Made by a program: the position numbers and the translations under genes | Part shown: piece by piece, positions 1 through 6,952 of the stretch | How positions within the stretch are numbered: position 1 is the stretch's first letter | Layout of the letters: every line of letters begins with the position of its first letter | Notes under the pieces: model-generated | Databases searched by the model: none | Seen by the model: only the letters and a program-made list of their open reading frames with translations | What the model was told of the DNA's origin: nothing | Assembly (NCBI GenBank): GCA_002385475.1 | Contig: DGDO01000141.1 | Coordinates: forward strand, 1 to 20,700 | Length of the DNA: 20,700 bases | Origin: Candidatus Sordicultor fermentans | GTDB taxonomy: Bacteria > Atribacterota > Atribacteria > Atribacterales > Caldatribacteriaceae | Direction of reading: 5' to 3'

Positions 1-22
1 AGTAGCTGATATTATTGAATAG
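1..22 (+). CDS. tuf: 3' end of probable elongation factor Tu gene (partial)
   Basis: Only the last six codons and a TAG stop are present. Read from base 2 they give V-A-D-I-I-E. EF-Tu proteins commonly end in a stretch like G-V-V-x-x-I-I/L-E, and tuf is the usual gene directly upstream of rpsJ in the str-S10 arrangement, so tuf is the likely identity. The 21 bases between this stop and the rpsJ start carry only the rpsJ ribosome binding site. The call rests on six residues and gene order, so it is tentative. Confidence 0.5.
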
Positions 23-43
23 GGGGAGAGGGAGGCGTAGGAA

Positions 44-349
44 GTGGCTCAAAAAATAAGAATAAAGTTAAAAGCTTACGATCATAAAATTCTGGATCAA
101 TCGGCACTCAAAATAGTGCACGCAGTGGAGAGAACGGGGGCAGAAGTCTCGGGGCCTGTGCCTTTACCCACTGAGATTGCTAAGTATACTGTTTTACGAT
201 CTCCTCATGTGGATAAAAAATCTCGAGAACAATTTGAAATGCGAACCCACAAAAGATTGATCGATATAGTAGACCCCAACCCTAAGACGGTTGACGCTCT
301 GATGCATCTCGATTTACCAGCTGGGGTAGATATAGAGATCAAGCTTTGA
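44..349 (+). CDS. rpsJ: 30S ribosomal protein S10 (uS10)
   Basis: uS10 sits in the head of the small subunit and also acts as NusE, the NusB partner in antitermination. The 101 residues match the family's usual 101-105. Visible family motifs are KIRIKLKAYDHKILD (4-18), GPVPLPT (37-43) and RSPHVDKKSREQFE (52-65), the last lying in the extended loop. The start is GTG at 44, the only start giving the usual N-terminus, with a purine-rich GGGAGG site about 8-10 bases upstream. It is the first gene of the S10 block, and rplC follows after 26 bases with its own ribosome binding site. Confidence 0.97.
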   Translation: MAQKIRIKLKAYDHKILDQSALKIVHAVERTGAEVSGPVPLPTEIAKYTVLRSPHVDKKSREQFEMRTHKRLIDIVDPNPKTVDALMHLDLPAGVDIEIKL

Positions 350-375
350 TGAGGTAGCTGGGGAAGGAGATATAG

Positions 376-999
376 ATGAAAACAGTGACTTATGGAATGA
401 TAGGAGAAAAAGTAGGAATGACCAGGATTTTTACCCCGGAAGGAATATCTGTTCCGGTAACGGTAATTAAATGTGGTCCCTGTTATGTTACCGGCAAAAA
501 GACTAAAGAGCGGGATGGGTATGAAGCCTGGCAAATAGGTTATGGAGAGGTTAAGGAAAGAAAACTCAATAAACCTCGTCTGGGACACCTTAAAAAAGGA
601 GGAGTGCCTCCCCTTAAGTTTTTGAAAGAGTTTTCTTTTAAGGATGCTCAATATCAGCCGGGTGAAGTATTGAAAGTAGATAGCTTTCAAATAGGAGACC
701 GGGTGGACGTAACCGGTAAGTCCAAGGGTAAAGGGTTTGCCGGAGTGGTAAAAAGACTGGGATACAAGGGAGGAGAAACCTCTCATGGTTCTATGTTTCA
801 TAGAGCACCTGGCTCTATAGGTGGTACAGACGCCGGCAGGGTTTTTAAAGGCAAAGGTCTTCCCGGGAGAATGGGAGGGAAGAGGGTAACAGTTCGCAAT
901 CTGGAAGTAGTGGGAATAAATGCAGAAAGAGACCTTCTCATTTTAAAAGGAGCAGTTCCTGGCCCGGCAGGAAGTCCAGTAATAATAATTCGAAAGTAA
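376..999 (+). CDS. rplC: 50S ribosomal protein L3 (uL3)
   Basis: uL3 is an early-assembling 23S rRNA binder whose long loop reaches towards the peptidyl transferase centre. The protein is 207 residues, the normal length. Family signatures are GEKVGMTRIF (10-19), the basic stretch DVTGKSKGKGFAGVVKR (111-127) and the loop HRAPGSIGGTDAGRVFKGK (142-160). In E. coli this loop carries Gln150, methylated by PrmB. Here the loop is one residue shorter and has no Gln, so that modification is not expected. The ATG at 376 follows a GGAAGGAGATATAG site. It is co-directional with rplD after 19 bases. Confidence 0.98.
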   Translation: MKTVTYGMIGEKVGMTRIFTPEGISVPVTVIKCGPCYVTGKKTKERDGYEAWQIGYGEVKERKLNKPRLGHLKKGGVPPLKFLKEFSFKDAQYQPGEVLKVDSFQIGDRVDVTGKSKGKGFAGVVKRLGYKGGETSHGSMFHRAPGSIGGTDAGRVFKGKGLPGRMGGKRVTVRNLEVVGINAERDLLILKGAVPGPAGSPVIIIRK

Positions 1000-1018
1000 C
1001 CAGATAGGGGGATAGAAG

Positions 1019-1645
1019 ATGGAGTTAGAAGTGTGGAACAAAGAGGGAAAGGTGGTAGACACCATCACCTTAGAAGATACAGTTCTGTCCGATGAAGATT
1101 ATCACCTTCTTTACCTCTCGGTTAAGGCTTATTTAGATAATCAAAGATTAGGAACGGCCAAAACTAAAACCCGGGGGGAAGTAAGAGGGGGAGGGAGAAA
1201 ACCCTGGAGACAGAAAGGAACTGGTCGAGCAAGACATGGAAGTATCCGCTCTCCCATCTGGAAGGGGGGAGGGGTAACGTTTGGTCCTGCTCCTCGCTCT
1301 TACTACCATAGCCTTTCTAAGAAAGAAAGAAGGAGAGCTCTGATTTTAGCTTTAGAAGAAAAAATAAATCAAGGATTGTTGCGTTTGATAGAGGAGATCG
1401 ATTTTAAGAGCCCTAAAACTAAAGAAGCCAAGCAATTCCTTTCTTCTCTAACTGGGGATGAGCTAAGAAAAGTGTTGGTGGTTACTGAGGAAAGTAAAGA
1501 AAATGTGAGAAGAGCTTTTTCCAATCTCCCTGACGTTAGAGTGAAATCAGTTGGTGAGTTAACTACTTACTTTGTGGTGGATTCCCAGCTGGTGGTGATG
1601 GAGAGAGAGGCCTTCTCGTCACTTTGGAGGCAGGAAGATGAGTAA
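1019..1645 (+). CDS. rplD: 50S ribosomal protein L4 (uL4)
   Basis: uL4 binds 23S rRNA, and its long basic loop lines the nascent peptide exit tunnel. The loop is visible at about residues 46-90: a TKTRGEVRGGGRKPWRQKG-type stretch, then GRARHGSIRSP and GGGVTFGP. The globular part follows, giving 208 residues, typical for the family. In E. coli L4 also represses its own operon through the S10 leader, but that leader would lie outside this window. The ATG at 1019 is preceded by GGGGGAT. The last 8 bases overlap rplW, so the two are probably translationally coupled. Confidence 0.97.
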   Translation: MELEVWNKEGKVVDTITLEDTVLSDEDYHLLYLSVKAYLDNQRLGTAKTKTRGEVRGGGRKPWRQKGTGRARHGSIRSPIWKGGGVTFGPAPRSYYHSLSKKERRRALILALEEKINQGLLRLIEEIDFKSPKTKEAKQFLSSLTGDELRKVLVVTEESKENVRRAFSNLPDVRVKSVGELTTYFVVDSQLVVMEREAFSSLWRQEDE

Positions 1646-1925
1646 TCAGCGAGAGATATTGATTAACCCTATCATTACCGAGAAGACAGTGAACCTCCAG
1701 AAGGAGAGTAAATATGTTTTTAAGGTTGATTCTCGAGCCACTAAGGCAGAGATAAAGAAAGCAGTGGAAGATGCCTTTGGGGTGACAGTAACTCGAGTAA
1801 ACACGGTGAGGGTTAAAGGGAAAACAAAAAGGCTGGGACGCTTTGAGGGTAAAACTAGCTCATATAAGAAAGCGATAGTTTTCTTGAAGCCAGGAGAAAG
1901 AATAAAAGCCTTTGATATTACTTAA
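1638..1925 (+). CDS. rplW: 50S ribosomal protein L23 (uL23)
   Basis: uL23 lies at the tunnel exit and is a docking point for trigger factor and SRP. The protein has 95 residues, normal length. Signatures are PIITEK (11-16), the YVFKVD strand (26-31) and the ATKAEIKKAVE helix (34-44), followed by the basic loop with VRVKGKTKRLGR. The ATG at 1638 lies inside the end of rplD and has a GGAGG site at about 1626-1630, within rplD codons. The short C-terminus, IKAFDIT, is usual for bacteria. Confidence 0.96.
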   Translation: MSNQREILINPIITEKTVNLQKESKYVFKVDSRATKAEIKKAVEDAFGVTVTRVNTVRVKGKTKRLGRFEGKTSSYKKAIVFLKPGERIKAFDIT

Positions 1926-1940
1926 AAAGGAGAGAACAAT

Positions 1941-2765
1941 ATGGCTAATTTGAAACAATACAAGCCAGTTACACCAGGCCGAAGACATATGAGTGGTCAT
2001 ACCTTTGAAGAAATTACTCCTGGTGGGCCGGAAAAATCTCTTTTAAAACCGTTGAAAAGTAAAGCGGGGAGAGATAACCAGGGGAGAATTTCGGTAAGAC
2101 ATCGAGGAGGAGGCCACAAGAGAAAATATCGGTGTGTTGATTTCAAAAGAGATAAATTTGGCATTCCTGCTAAAGTAGAAAGAATTGAGTATGACCCCAA
2201 CCGGTCTGCTCGAATCGCTCTTTTGAAATATGCTGATGGAGAAAAGCGTTACATCATTGCTCCTTTAGGAGTCACGGTGGGGGATGTATTAATGAGCGGA
2301 GAAGAGGCGGACATCCGTCCTGGTAATGCTTTGCCTCTTCGTAATATACCGCTGGGGACTTTCATTCATAATGTGGAGTTAAGAAAGGGCAAAGGTGGAC
2401 AGTTAGCAAGATCAGCAGGGGCTTATGCCCAGTTAATGGCTAAAGAAGGAGATTATGCTCAAGTTCGACTTTCCTCCGGGGAAGTACGCTTGATTAATAT
2501 AGATTGTTTGGCCACTGTAGGTCAGGTAGGCAATGTAGAACATGAGAATGTGGCCATTGGCAAAGCAGGAAGGAAACGATGGTTAGGAGTGAGGCCTACC
2601 GTGCGAGGAGTAGCTATGAATCCTATCGACCATCCTCATGGTGGAGGAGAAGGGAAATCCCACGGAGGAAGACATCCGGTGAGCCCCTGGGGAGTGCCTA
2701 CTAAAGGCTTTAAAACCAGGAAGAACAAAAAGACGGATAAATGGATTGTTAAGAGGAGGAAGTAG
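1941..2765 (+). CDS. rplB: 50S ribosomal protein L2 (uL2)
   Basis: uL2 helps join the subunits and is needed for peptidyl transferase activity. The 274 residues are the standard length. The N-terminal part has the GRDNQGRISVRHRGGGHKR stretch (43-61). The conserved C-terminal loop DHPHGGGEGKSHGGRHP, starting at residue 230, contains the histidine equivalent to the functionally important E. coli His229. The basic tail TRKNKKTDKWIVKRRK is also typical. The ATG at 1941 follows an AAAAAGGAGAG site. rpsS follows after only 2 bases and takes its ribosome binding site from the last rplB codons. Confidence 0.98.
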   Translation: MANLKQYKPVTPGRRHMSGHTFEEITPGGPEKSLLKPLKSKAGRDNQGRISVRHRGGGHKRKYRCVDFKRDKFGIPAKVERIEYDPNRSARIALLKYADGEKRYIIAPLGVTVGDVLMSGEEADIRPGNALPLRNIPLGTFIHNVELRKGKGGQLARSAGAYAQLMAKEGDYAQVRLSSGEVRLINIDCLATVGQVGNVEHENVAIGKAGRKRWLGVRPTVRGVAMNPIDHPHGGGEGKSHGGRHPVSPWGVPTKGFKTRKNKKTDKWIVKRRK

Positions 2766-2767
2766 GG

Positions 2768-3052
2768 ATGGGTAGATCTACAAAGAAGGGTCCTTATGTA
2801 GATTCACGCTTGCGAGAAAGAATTGAAGAACTTAATCGAAAGGGAGAGAAAAGGGTAATTAAAACCTGGTGTCGAGCTTGTGTGATAATCCCTGAAATGG
2901 TAGGGCATACTATTGCTGTTCACAACGGGAAAAAGCACATTCCTGTTTATATCACTGAGCAAATGGTAGGACATAAGTTAGGAGAGTTTGCTCCTACTCG
3001 AACTTTTAAAGGACATGGTAGTCCCACGGAACGCTCTACGGCGTTGAGGTGA
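2768..3052 (+). CDS. rpsS: 30S ribosomal protein S19 (uS19)
   Basis: uS19 is in the head of the small subunit, contacts S13, and reaches towards the A-site tRNA. The protein has 94 residues, the normal size. Recognisable blocks are KKGPYVD (6-12), HNGKKHIPVYITEQMVGHK in the middle and LGEFAPTRTFKGH near the end. The ATG at 2768 is read with a GAGGAGG site at about 2755-2761 inside the end of rplB. Cysteines at 35 and 38 (WCRAC) replace the more usual small or charged residues at this place and look incidental. Confidence 0.97.
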   Translation: MGRSTKKGPYVDSRLRERIEELNRKGEKRVIKTWCRACVIIPEMVGHTIAVHNGKKHIPVYITEQMVGHKLGEFAPTRTFKGHGSPTERSTALR

Positions 3053-3068
3053 GGGAGGATTGGAAAAT

Positions 3069-3410
3069 ATGGAAGTAAAAGCAACGGCAAAATATTTGCG
3101 CATCTCGCCTCGCAAAGCAAGGCAAATTGTTGATTTAATTCGGGGAAAATCGGCGCAGGAAGCTTTAACTATTTTACAGTTTATTCCTAAAAAGTCAGCC
3201 GAAATGGTGTATAAGGTTTTGAAGTCAGCGGTTGCCAATGCAGAGAATAACTATAATCTGGATGTGGATCAATTAGTAGTGTCTAAAGCTTTTGTAGATC
3301 AGGGGCCGACTTTAAAACGGGTACGTCCCCGGGCTATGGGGAGAGGGTATCTAATCAGAAAAAGAACCTCTCATATTACAGTGGCAGTTTCGGAAAAGGA
3401 GGAACAATAA
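3069..3410 (+). CDS. rplV: 50S ribosomal protein L22 (uL22)
   Basis: uL22 lines the nascent peptide tunnel together with L4; its beta-hairpin forms part of the constriction. From the ATG at 3069 the protein is 113 residues and begins MEVKATAKYLRISPRKAR, the classic L22 N-terminus. An in-frame TTG at 3060 would add three residues but lies only one base after the GGGAGG site (3053-3058). The ATG sits 10 bases after that site, so it is preferred. The tunnel hairpin GPTLKRVRPRAMGRGYLIRK is near the C-terminus. rpsC begins on the next base after the stop. Confidence 0.96.
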   Translation: MEVKATAKYLRISPRKARQIVDLIRGKSAQEALTILQFIPKKSAEMVYKVLKSAVANAENNYNLDVDQLVVSKAFVDQGPTLKRVRPRAMGRGYLIRKRTSHITVAVSEKEEQ

Positions 3411-4157
3411 TTGGGGCAGAAAGTAAATCCAATTGGGTTGCGTTTGGGAATTGTTAAGGATTGGCAATCTCGCTGGTACGCAGAAAAAAATAAGTTTAAA
3501 GATTATCTTATAGAGGATTTGAAGATTCGCCAGGAAGTTAAAAATAGATTTTATCGTTCAGGTATTTCTCGGGTGGAAGTGGAGCGACTGGCTAACCAGA
3601 TAAAGATAATTGTTAAAACCTCCCGGCCTGGCATTGTCATTGGCAGAAGAGGCAGCGAGGTGGAAAAGCTTCGTCAGGATATCCAGAATATGACCGGAAA
3701 TCAGAACATCCAGATTTCGGTGGAAGAGGTGCCCATCCCGGAGATTGATGCTCAACTGGTGGCCGAGAACGTTGCTTCCCAGATAGAACGGAGAGTTTCT
3801 TATAGGCGAGCTATGAAACAGGCTATCAATAGAGCTTTAAGGATGGGTGCTCAGGGTATAAAAATATCCTGTTCCGGTCGTTTAGCCGGAGCAGAAATCG
3901 CGCGGGAAGAGTGGTATCGAGAAGGTCGTCTTCCTCTCCATACCTTGCGGGCAGACATAGATTATGGCTTTACTGAATCTCTCACTACTTATGGAAAAAT
4001 TGGAGTAAAAGTGTGGATATTCAAGGGAGAAGTGATTTCTCCTGGAGAGTTGTTAGAGGCAGAAGGTGCTGCTCTTTCGGGAAAAGAGAAAAAAGAGAAG
4101 GAAGAAGGAAGTTATGAGGAGGTAGCAGAAGACTATGTTGATGCCCAAGAAAGTTAA
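3411..4157 (+). CDS. rpsC: 30S ribosomal protein S3 (uS3), with an extended charged tail
   Basis: uS3 forms part of the mRNA entry channel and its helicase activity. The start is TTG at 3411, directly after the rplV stop and 8 bases after an AAAAGGAGG site; it gives the canonical MGQKVNPIGLRLG. A KH domain with the GxxG-type motif VIGRRG is at 76-81, and the S3 C-terminal domain includes SGRLAGAEIAREEW (155-168). The protein is 248 residues, longer than the more usual 207-235, because of a Lys/Glu-rich tail from about 218 to the end. The DNA for this tail also carries the rplP ribosome binding site, and the last 23 bases overlap rplP. Confidence 0.97.
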   Translation: MGQKVNPIGLRLGIVKDWQSRWYAEKNKFKDYLIEDLKIRQEVKNRFYRSGISRVEVERLANQIKIIVKTSRPGIVIGRRGSEVEKLRQDIQNMTGNQNIQISVEEVPIPEIDAQLVAENVASQIERRVSYRRAMKQAINRALRMGAQGIKISCSGRLAGAEIAREEWYREGRLPLHTLRADIDYGFTESLTTYGKIGVKVWIFKGEVISPGELLEAEGAALSGKEKKEKEEGSYEEVAEDYVDAQES

Positions 4158-4545
4158 ATATAGAAAACAACACCGAGGAAGAATGAAGGGTGTGGCCTCC
4201 CGGGGTAATAAAGTTGATTTTGGAGATTTCGGTCTTCAGGCTCTGGAGCCAGCCTGGATTACTAATCCTCAGATTGAGGCGGCTCGAGTGGCTCTATCTC
4301 GTAGTATGAAAAAAGGAAAAATATGGATTCGTGTCTTTCCTGATAAGCCCTATACTAAAAAGCCCACAGAAACAAGAATGGGTAAGGGAAAAGGGCCGGT
4401 AGAAGGATGGGTAGCAGTGGTAAAACCGGGAAAGATTCTTTTTGAGATAGGGGGAGTAGATAGAGAAACGGCACAGGAAGCTCTCCGACTGGCTTCCCAC
4501 AAATTGCCGATCAAGACCAGGGTGGTGGAGAGAAGCATTGATTAG
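4135..4545 (+). CDS. rplP: 50S ribosomal protein L16 (uL16)
   Basis: uL16 is a late-assembling 50S protein near the A-site tRNA and is needed for peptidyl transferase function. The ATG at 4135 gives MLMPKKVKYRKQHRGRMKG, the family N-terminus, and 136 residues as in E. coli. It lies 12 bases after AGGAGG (4117-4122). A second in-frame ATG at 4141 would be 18 bases away and is less likely. The block KPTETRMGKGKGPVEGWVA is the conserved loop near the tRNA. The gene overlaps the end of rpsC by 23 bases, suggesting coupled translation. Confidence 0.97.
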   Translation: MLMPKKVKYRKQHRGRMKGVASRGNKVDFGDFGLQALEPAWITNPQIEAARVALSRSMKKGKIWIRVFPDKPYTKKPTETRMGKGKGPVEGWVAVVKPGKILFEIGGVDRETAQEALRLASHKLPIKTRVVERSID

Positions 4546-4556
4546 GGGTGAGAGAT

Positions 4557-4769
4557 ATGAAGGCTTTAGAGCTTCGCAATTTGACTAATGAAGAGCTAAA
4601 TCAGAGATTCAAAGATTTACGTACTGAACTTTTTAATTTGCGTTTTCAAAGCATTACCGGTCAATTGGGTAATCCTAAGAGAATAAAAATGGTTAAAAAA
4701 GACATTGCTCGAGTGAAGACGATTTTGAGAGAAAGAGAATTGTCTGAAGAGAAGCAGGGGGTTAAGTAG
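4557..4769 (+). CDS. rpmC: 50S ribosomal protein L29 (uL29)
   Basis: uL29 is a small two-helix protein at the tunnel exit beside L23. From the ATG at 4557 it is 70 residues, MKALELRNLTNEELNQRF and on, with the conserved helix region LFNLRFQSITGQLGNPKRI in the middle. An in-frame GTG at 4548 would add three residues, but it lies within the GGGGTGAG stretch that is the likely ribosome binding site. The ATG 6 bases downstream is therefore preferred and matches the family start. Ten bases separate it from rplP, and rpsQ begins almost at once after the stop. Confidence 0.95.
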   Translation: MKALELRNLTNEELNQRFKDLRTELFNLRFQSITGQLGNPKRIKMVKKDIARVKTILRERELSEEKQGVK

Positions 4770-4770
4770 A

Positions 4771-5061
4771 ATGGGAGCAAGAAAAAGATTAACTGGCGAA
4801 GTAGTTAGTAATGCTATGGATAAAACAGTAGTGGTAAAAGTGGTGAGAATTTCTGAACACCCTCTTTATAGAAAGAAAATTAGAAAAGCGAGTCGGTTCT
4901 CTGCTCATGACGAGAATGGAATTTGTGCAGTGGGGGATCGGGTTCTGATTGAGGAAACAAGGCCCTTGAGCAAGACTAAAAGATGGAGAGTTGTCACGGT
5001 GTTGCAAAAAGCCAGGGTAGAGGGAGGAGAAGAAGTTGATTCAGTCGAGAACTATGCTTGA
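4771..5061 (+). CDS. rpsQ: 30S ribosomal protein S17 (uS17)
   Basis: uS17 is an OB-fold primary 16S rRNA binder in the body of the small subunit. Family blocks are LTGEVVSNAMDKTVVV near the N-terminus, HPLYRKKIRKASRFSAHDE, GDRVLIEETRPLSKTKRWRV. It is 96 residues, about ten longer than the common length, because of a C-terminal tail rich in Glu and Val. That tail region also encodes the rplN ribosome binding site and overlaps the rplN start by 26 bases. The ATG at 4771 is 8 bases after an AGGGGGT site in the end of rpmC. Confidence 0.96.
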   Translation: MGARKRLTGEVVSNAMDKTVVVKVVRISEHPLYRKKIRKASRFSAHDENGICAVGDRVLIEETRPLSKTKRWRVVTVLQKARVEGGEEVDSVENYA

Positions 5062-5404
5062 GGTAGCTGACAATACGGGAGCTAAAAAAATAATGTGCAT
5101 TCGAGTACTGGGTGGCTCTGGTCGCCGTTATGCAAGTATTGGTGACGTAATTATTGCTACAGTAAAAGAAGCAGAACCTCGCTCTGATGTAAAAAAAGGG
5201 GAAGTGGTAAGAGCGGTGGTTGTAAGAACCAAGAAGGAAGTAGGGAGACCAGATGGTAGCTTTGTCCGTTTTGATGATAATGCTGCTGTTTTAGTCACCA
5301 ATCAGGATGTGCCTCGAGGAACTCGAATTTTTGGTCCGGTGGGAAGAGAGCTGAGAAGCCGTAATTTTTCGCGTATTATCTCACTGGCTCCTGAGGTGGT
5401 ATGA
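5036..5404 (+). CDS. rplN: 50S ribosomal protein L14 (uL14)
   Basis: uL14 is at the subunit interface, near the factor-binding site and the intersubunit bridge to helix 44. The start is TTG at 5036, 6 bases after GGGAGGAG (5022-5029). It gives MIQSRTMLEVADNTGAKK and exactly 122 residues, the canonical length and N-terminus, so the 26-base overlap with rpsQ is real. The conserved block ADNTGAKKIMCIRVLGGS is near the start and PRGTRIFGPVGRELR near the end. The stop overlaps the ATG at 5401 (ATGA), an alternative start for rplX. Confidence 0.97.
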   Translation: MIQSRTMLEVADNTGAKKIMCIRVLGGSGRRYASIGDVIIATVKEAEPRSDVKKGEVVRAVVVRTKKEVGRPDGSFVRFDDNAAVLVTNQDVPRGTRIFGPVGRELRSRNFSRIISLAPEVV

Positions 5405-5418
5405 GGAAGGTGGTTAAA

Positions 5419-5766
5419 ATGGAAAGTCGAGAGAAAAAAGCTAGTGTAGCCATAAAAAAAGGTGATTCAGTAGAGATTGTCCGGGGTAAGAATCGGGGAA
5501 AAAGAGGGAAAGTTCTGAAGGTTTTTCCCCGGGAAGGAAAAGTGGTGGTAGAGGGAATTAACATAGTTAAAAAACATACCCGTCCCACTCAGGACAACCC
5601 TCAGGGAGGAATAATAAACAGAGAAAATCCGGTAAAAATTTCTAATTTAAGACTGATTTGTAGTCGCTGTAATCAACCTACTAAAATTCGCAGAGTTAAA
5701 GTGGCTGAGTCCCGTTCTCGAGTCAGAGTATGTAAAAAATGTGGAGAAATCATAGATAAGGTGTAG
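5419..5766 (+). CDS. rplX: 50S ribosomal protein L24 (uL24), zinc-ribbon form
   Basis: uL24 is an assembly initiator for the 50S subunit. A KOW domain lies at about residues 11-40 (IKKGDSVEIVRGKNRGKRGK), followed by VEGINIVKKHTRPTQDNPQGG. The C-terminal part has two CxxC pairs, C81-x2-C84 and C105-x2-C108 (ending VCKKCGEIIDKV), which probably bind zinc. Many L24 proteins keep only some of these cysteines. The ATG at 5419 lies 8 bases after AGGAAGG and gives 115 residues. An ATG at 5401, overlapping the rplN stop as ATGA, would give 121 residues and cannot be excluded. Confidence 0.95.
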   Translation: MESREKKASVAIKKGDSVEIVRGKNRGKRGKVLKVFPREGKVVVEGINIVKKHTRPTQDNPQGGIINRENPVKISNLRLICSRCNQPTKIRRVKVAESRSRVRVCKKCGEIIDKV

Positions 5767-5783
5767 CAAGGAGGATTGTGGCT

Positions 5784-6323
5784 GTGTCCATCACCAAGGA
5801 AAAATACCAGAAAGAAGTAATTCCCAGTCTTGTTGAGACTTTTGGTTATCGAAATGTTATGCAAGTGCCCAAGGTAGAAAAAATAGTTATTAATGTGGGG
5901 GTAGGGGATGCTACTCAAAACTCCCGCTACCTTGATTTAGCAATAGAAGAGTTGGCTCTTATTACCGGGCAGAAACCATTGGTGACTCGAGCTAAAAAAT
6001 CTATATCTAACTTTAAGTTGCGCCGAGGCGCACCAATTGGTTGTAAGGTTACCTTGAGAAAAAATACAATGTATGAATTTATGGATCGGTTCCTGAATAT
6101 AGCTGTGGCTCGTATTCGTGATTTCAGGGGATTTCCGGATAGTTCTTTTGATGGGAGAGGAAACTGTACCATTGGCATTGAAGAACAATTAATTTTCCCC
6201 GAAATTAGCTATGATAGGGTGGAGCGGGTTAGAGGTATGAATATCACTTTTGTAACCACTGCGTCCACTGATGAAGAAGCTAAAGCTTTGCTGGAAGCGC
6301 TGGGTTTACCATTTAGGAAGTAG
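5784..6323 (+). CDS. rplE: 50S ribosomal protein L5 (uL5)
   Basis: uL5 binds 5S rRNA and contacts the P-site tRNA T-loop. Family blocks are VPKVEKIVINVGVGDA, ITGQKPLVTRAKKSI, FKLRRGAPIGCKVTLR, FRGFPDSSFDGRGN and the GIEEQLIFPEI stretch. Two GTG codons can start it. The one at 5778 is only 3 bases after AAGGAGG (5768-5774), and the one at 5784 is 9 bases after it. I prefer 5784, giving 179 residues starting MSITKEKYQ, the usual size. The 5778 start would add Met-Ala before a Val. Confidence 0.95.
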   Translation: MSITKEKYQKEVIPSLVETFGYRNVMQVPKVEKIVINVGVGDATQNSRYLDLAIEELALITGQKPLVTRAKKSISNFKLRRGAPIGCKVTLRKNTMYEFMDRFLNIAVARIRDFRGFPDSSFDGRGNCTIGIEEQLIFPEISYDRVERVRGMNITFVTTASTDEEAKALLEALGLPFRK

Positions 6324-6336
6324 AGGAGGTTTTTTA

Positions 6337-6522
6337 ATGGCTCGTAAAGCTAAAATAGAAAGAGAAAAAAAGGATTTGAAGTTTAAGGTGCGCTATAGAA
6401 ATAGATGCAGTTTATGTGGAAGACCTCGGGGTTACTTGCGGGATTTTGGTCTGTGTAGGATTTGTTTTCGTAATTTGGCAAGCAGAGGTGAAATACCTGG
6501 GGTAACCAAGTCGAGCTGGTAA
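6337..6522 (+). CDS. rpsN: 30S ribosomal protein S14, zinc type (uS14, type Z)
   Basis: uS14 is in the head of the small subunit. This is the short 61-residue zinc form, with C24-x2-C27 and C40-x2-C43 in the CSLCGRPRGYLRDFGLCRIC block and the C-terminus IPGVTKSSW. The ATG at 6337 follows GAGGAGG with about 8 bases between. Longer in-frame upstream starts would run back into rplE and add an unrelated N-terminus. The spc position between rplE and rpsH is the normal one. A zinc-free paralogue, if any, is not in this window. Confidence 0.96.
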   Translation: MARKAKIEREKKDLKFKVRYRNRCSLCGRPRGYLRDFGLCRICFRNLASRGEIPGVTKSSW

Positions 6523-6537
6523 AGGAGGAAAAACATA

Positions 6538-6939
6538 GTGGCCCATACAGATCCCATTGCTGATATGTTGACGAGGATTAGGAACGCCTTAAAAGCGGGA
6601 GAGAGTATAGTTAAAGTTCCTTCCTCCCGGTCTAAAATTGAAATAACTCGAATCCTTAGAGAGGAAGGCTATATTAACGATTATAAAGTTCTCACTCAGG
6701 AAGGTGGAAAGAGTGACTTGATTATCGAGTTGAAATATGGTCCTAATCGAGAAAGAGTAATTAATGGTTTGAAAAGAATAAGTAAACCAGGTTTGAGAGT
6801 GTATGCCGGAAAAAATGAAATACCTGTGCTTCTGGGGGGAATGGGAACAGTGGTAGTTTCCACCTCTCAAGGGGTGATGACGGGAAAAGAAGCTAAAAAA
6901 TTAGGCGTAGGTGGGGAAGTTATTTGCTATATTTGGTGA
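6538..6939 (+). CDS. rpsH: 30S ribosomal protein S8 (uS8)
   Basis: uS8 is a primary 16S rRNA binder in the central domain and, in E. coli, the translational repressor of the spc operon. The start is GTG at 6538, 9 bases after AAAGGAGG (6521-6528), giving MAHTDPIADMLTRIRNA, the standard N-terminus, and 133 residues. The C-terminal RNA-binding block STSQGVMTGKEAKKLGVGGE followed by ICYIW is clear. The codons near the end also hold the GAAGGAGG site for rplF, which begins 13 bases after the stop. Confidence 0.97.
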   Translation: MAHTDPIADMLTRIRNALKAGESIVKVPSSRSKIEITRILREEGYINDYKVLTQEGGKSDLIIELKYGPNRERVINGLKRISKPGLRVYAGKNEIPVLLGGMGTVVVSTSQGVMTGKEAKKLGVGGEVICYIW

Positions 6940-6952
6940 AGGAGGATTAACC

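Noticed and set aside
205..801. 198-codon minus-strand frame across rpsJ-rplC
   Set aside because: It is antisense to two well-recognised ribosomal genes, has no ribosome binding site of note and no recognisable domain.
6271..6336. Upstream extension of rpsN
   Set aside because: It lies in rplE sequence; the ATG at 6337 has GAGGAGG before it and gives the canonical 61-residue S14.
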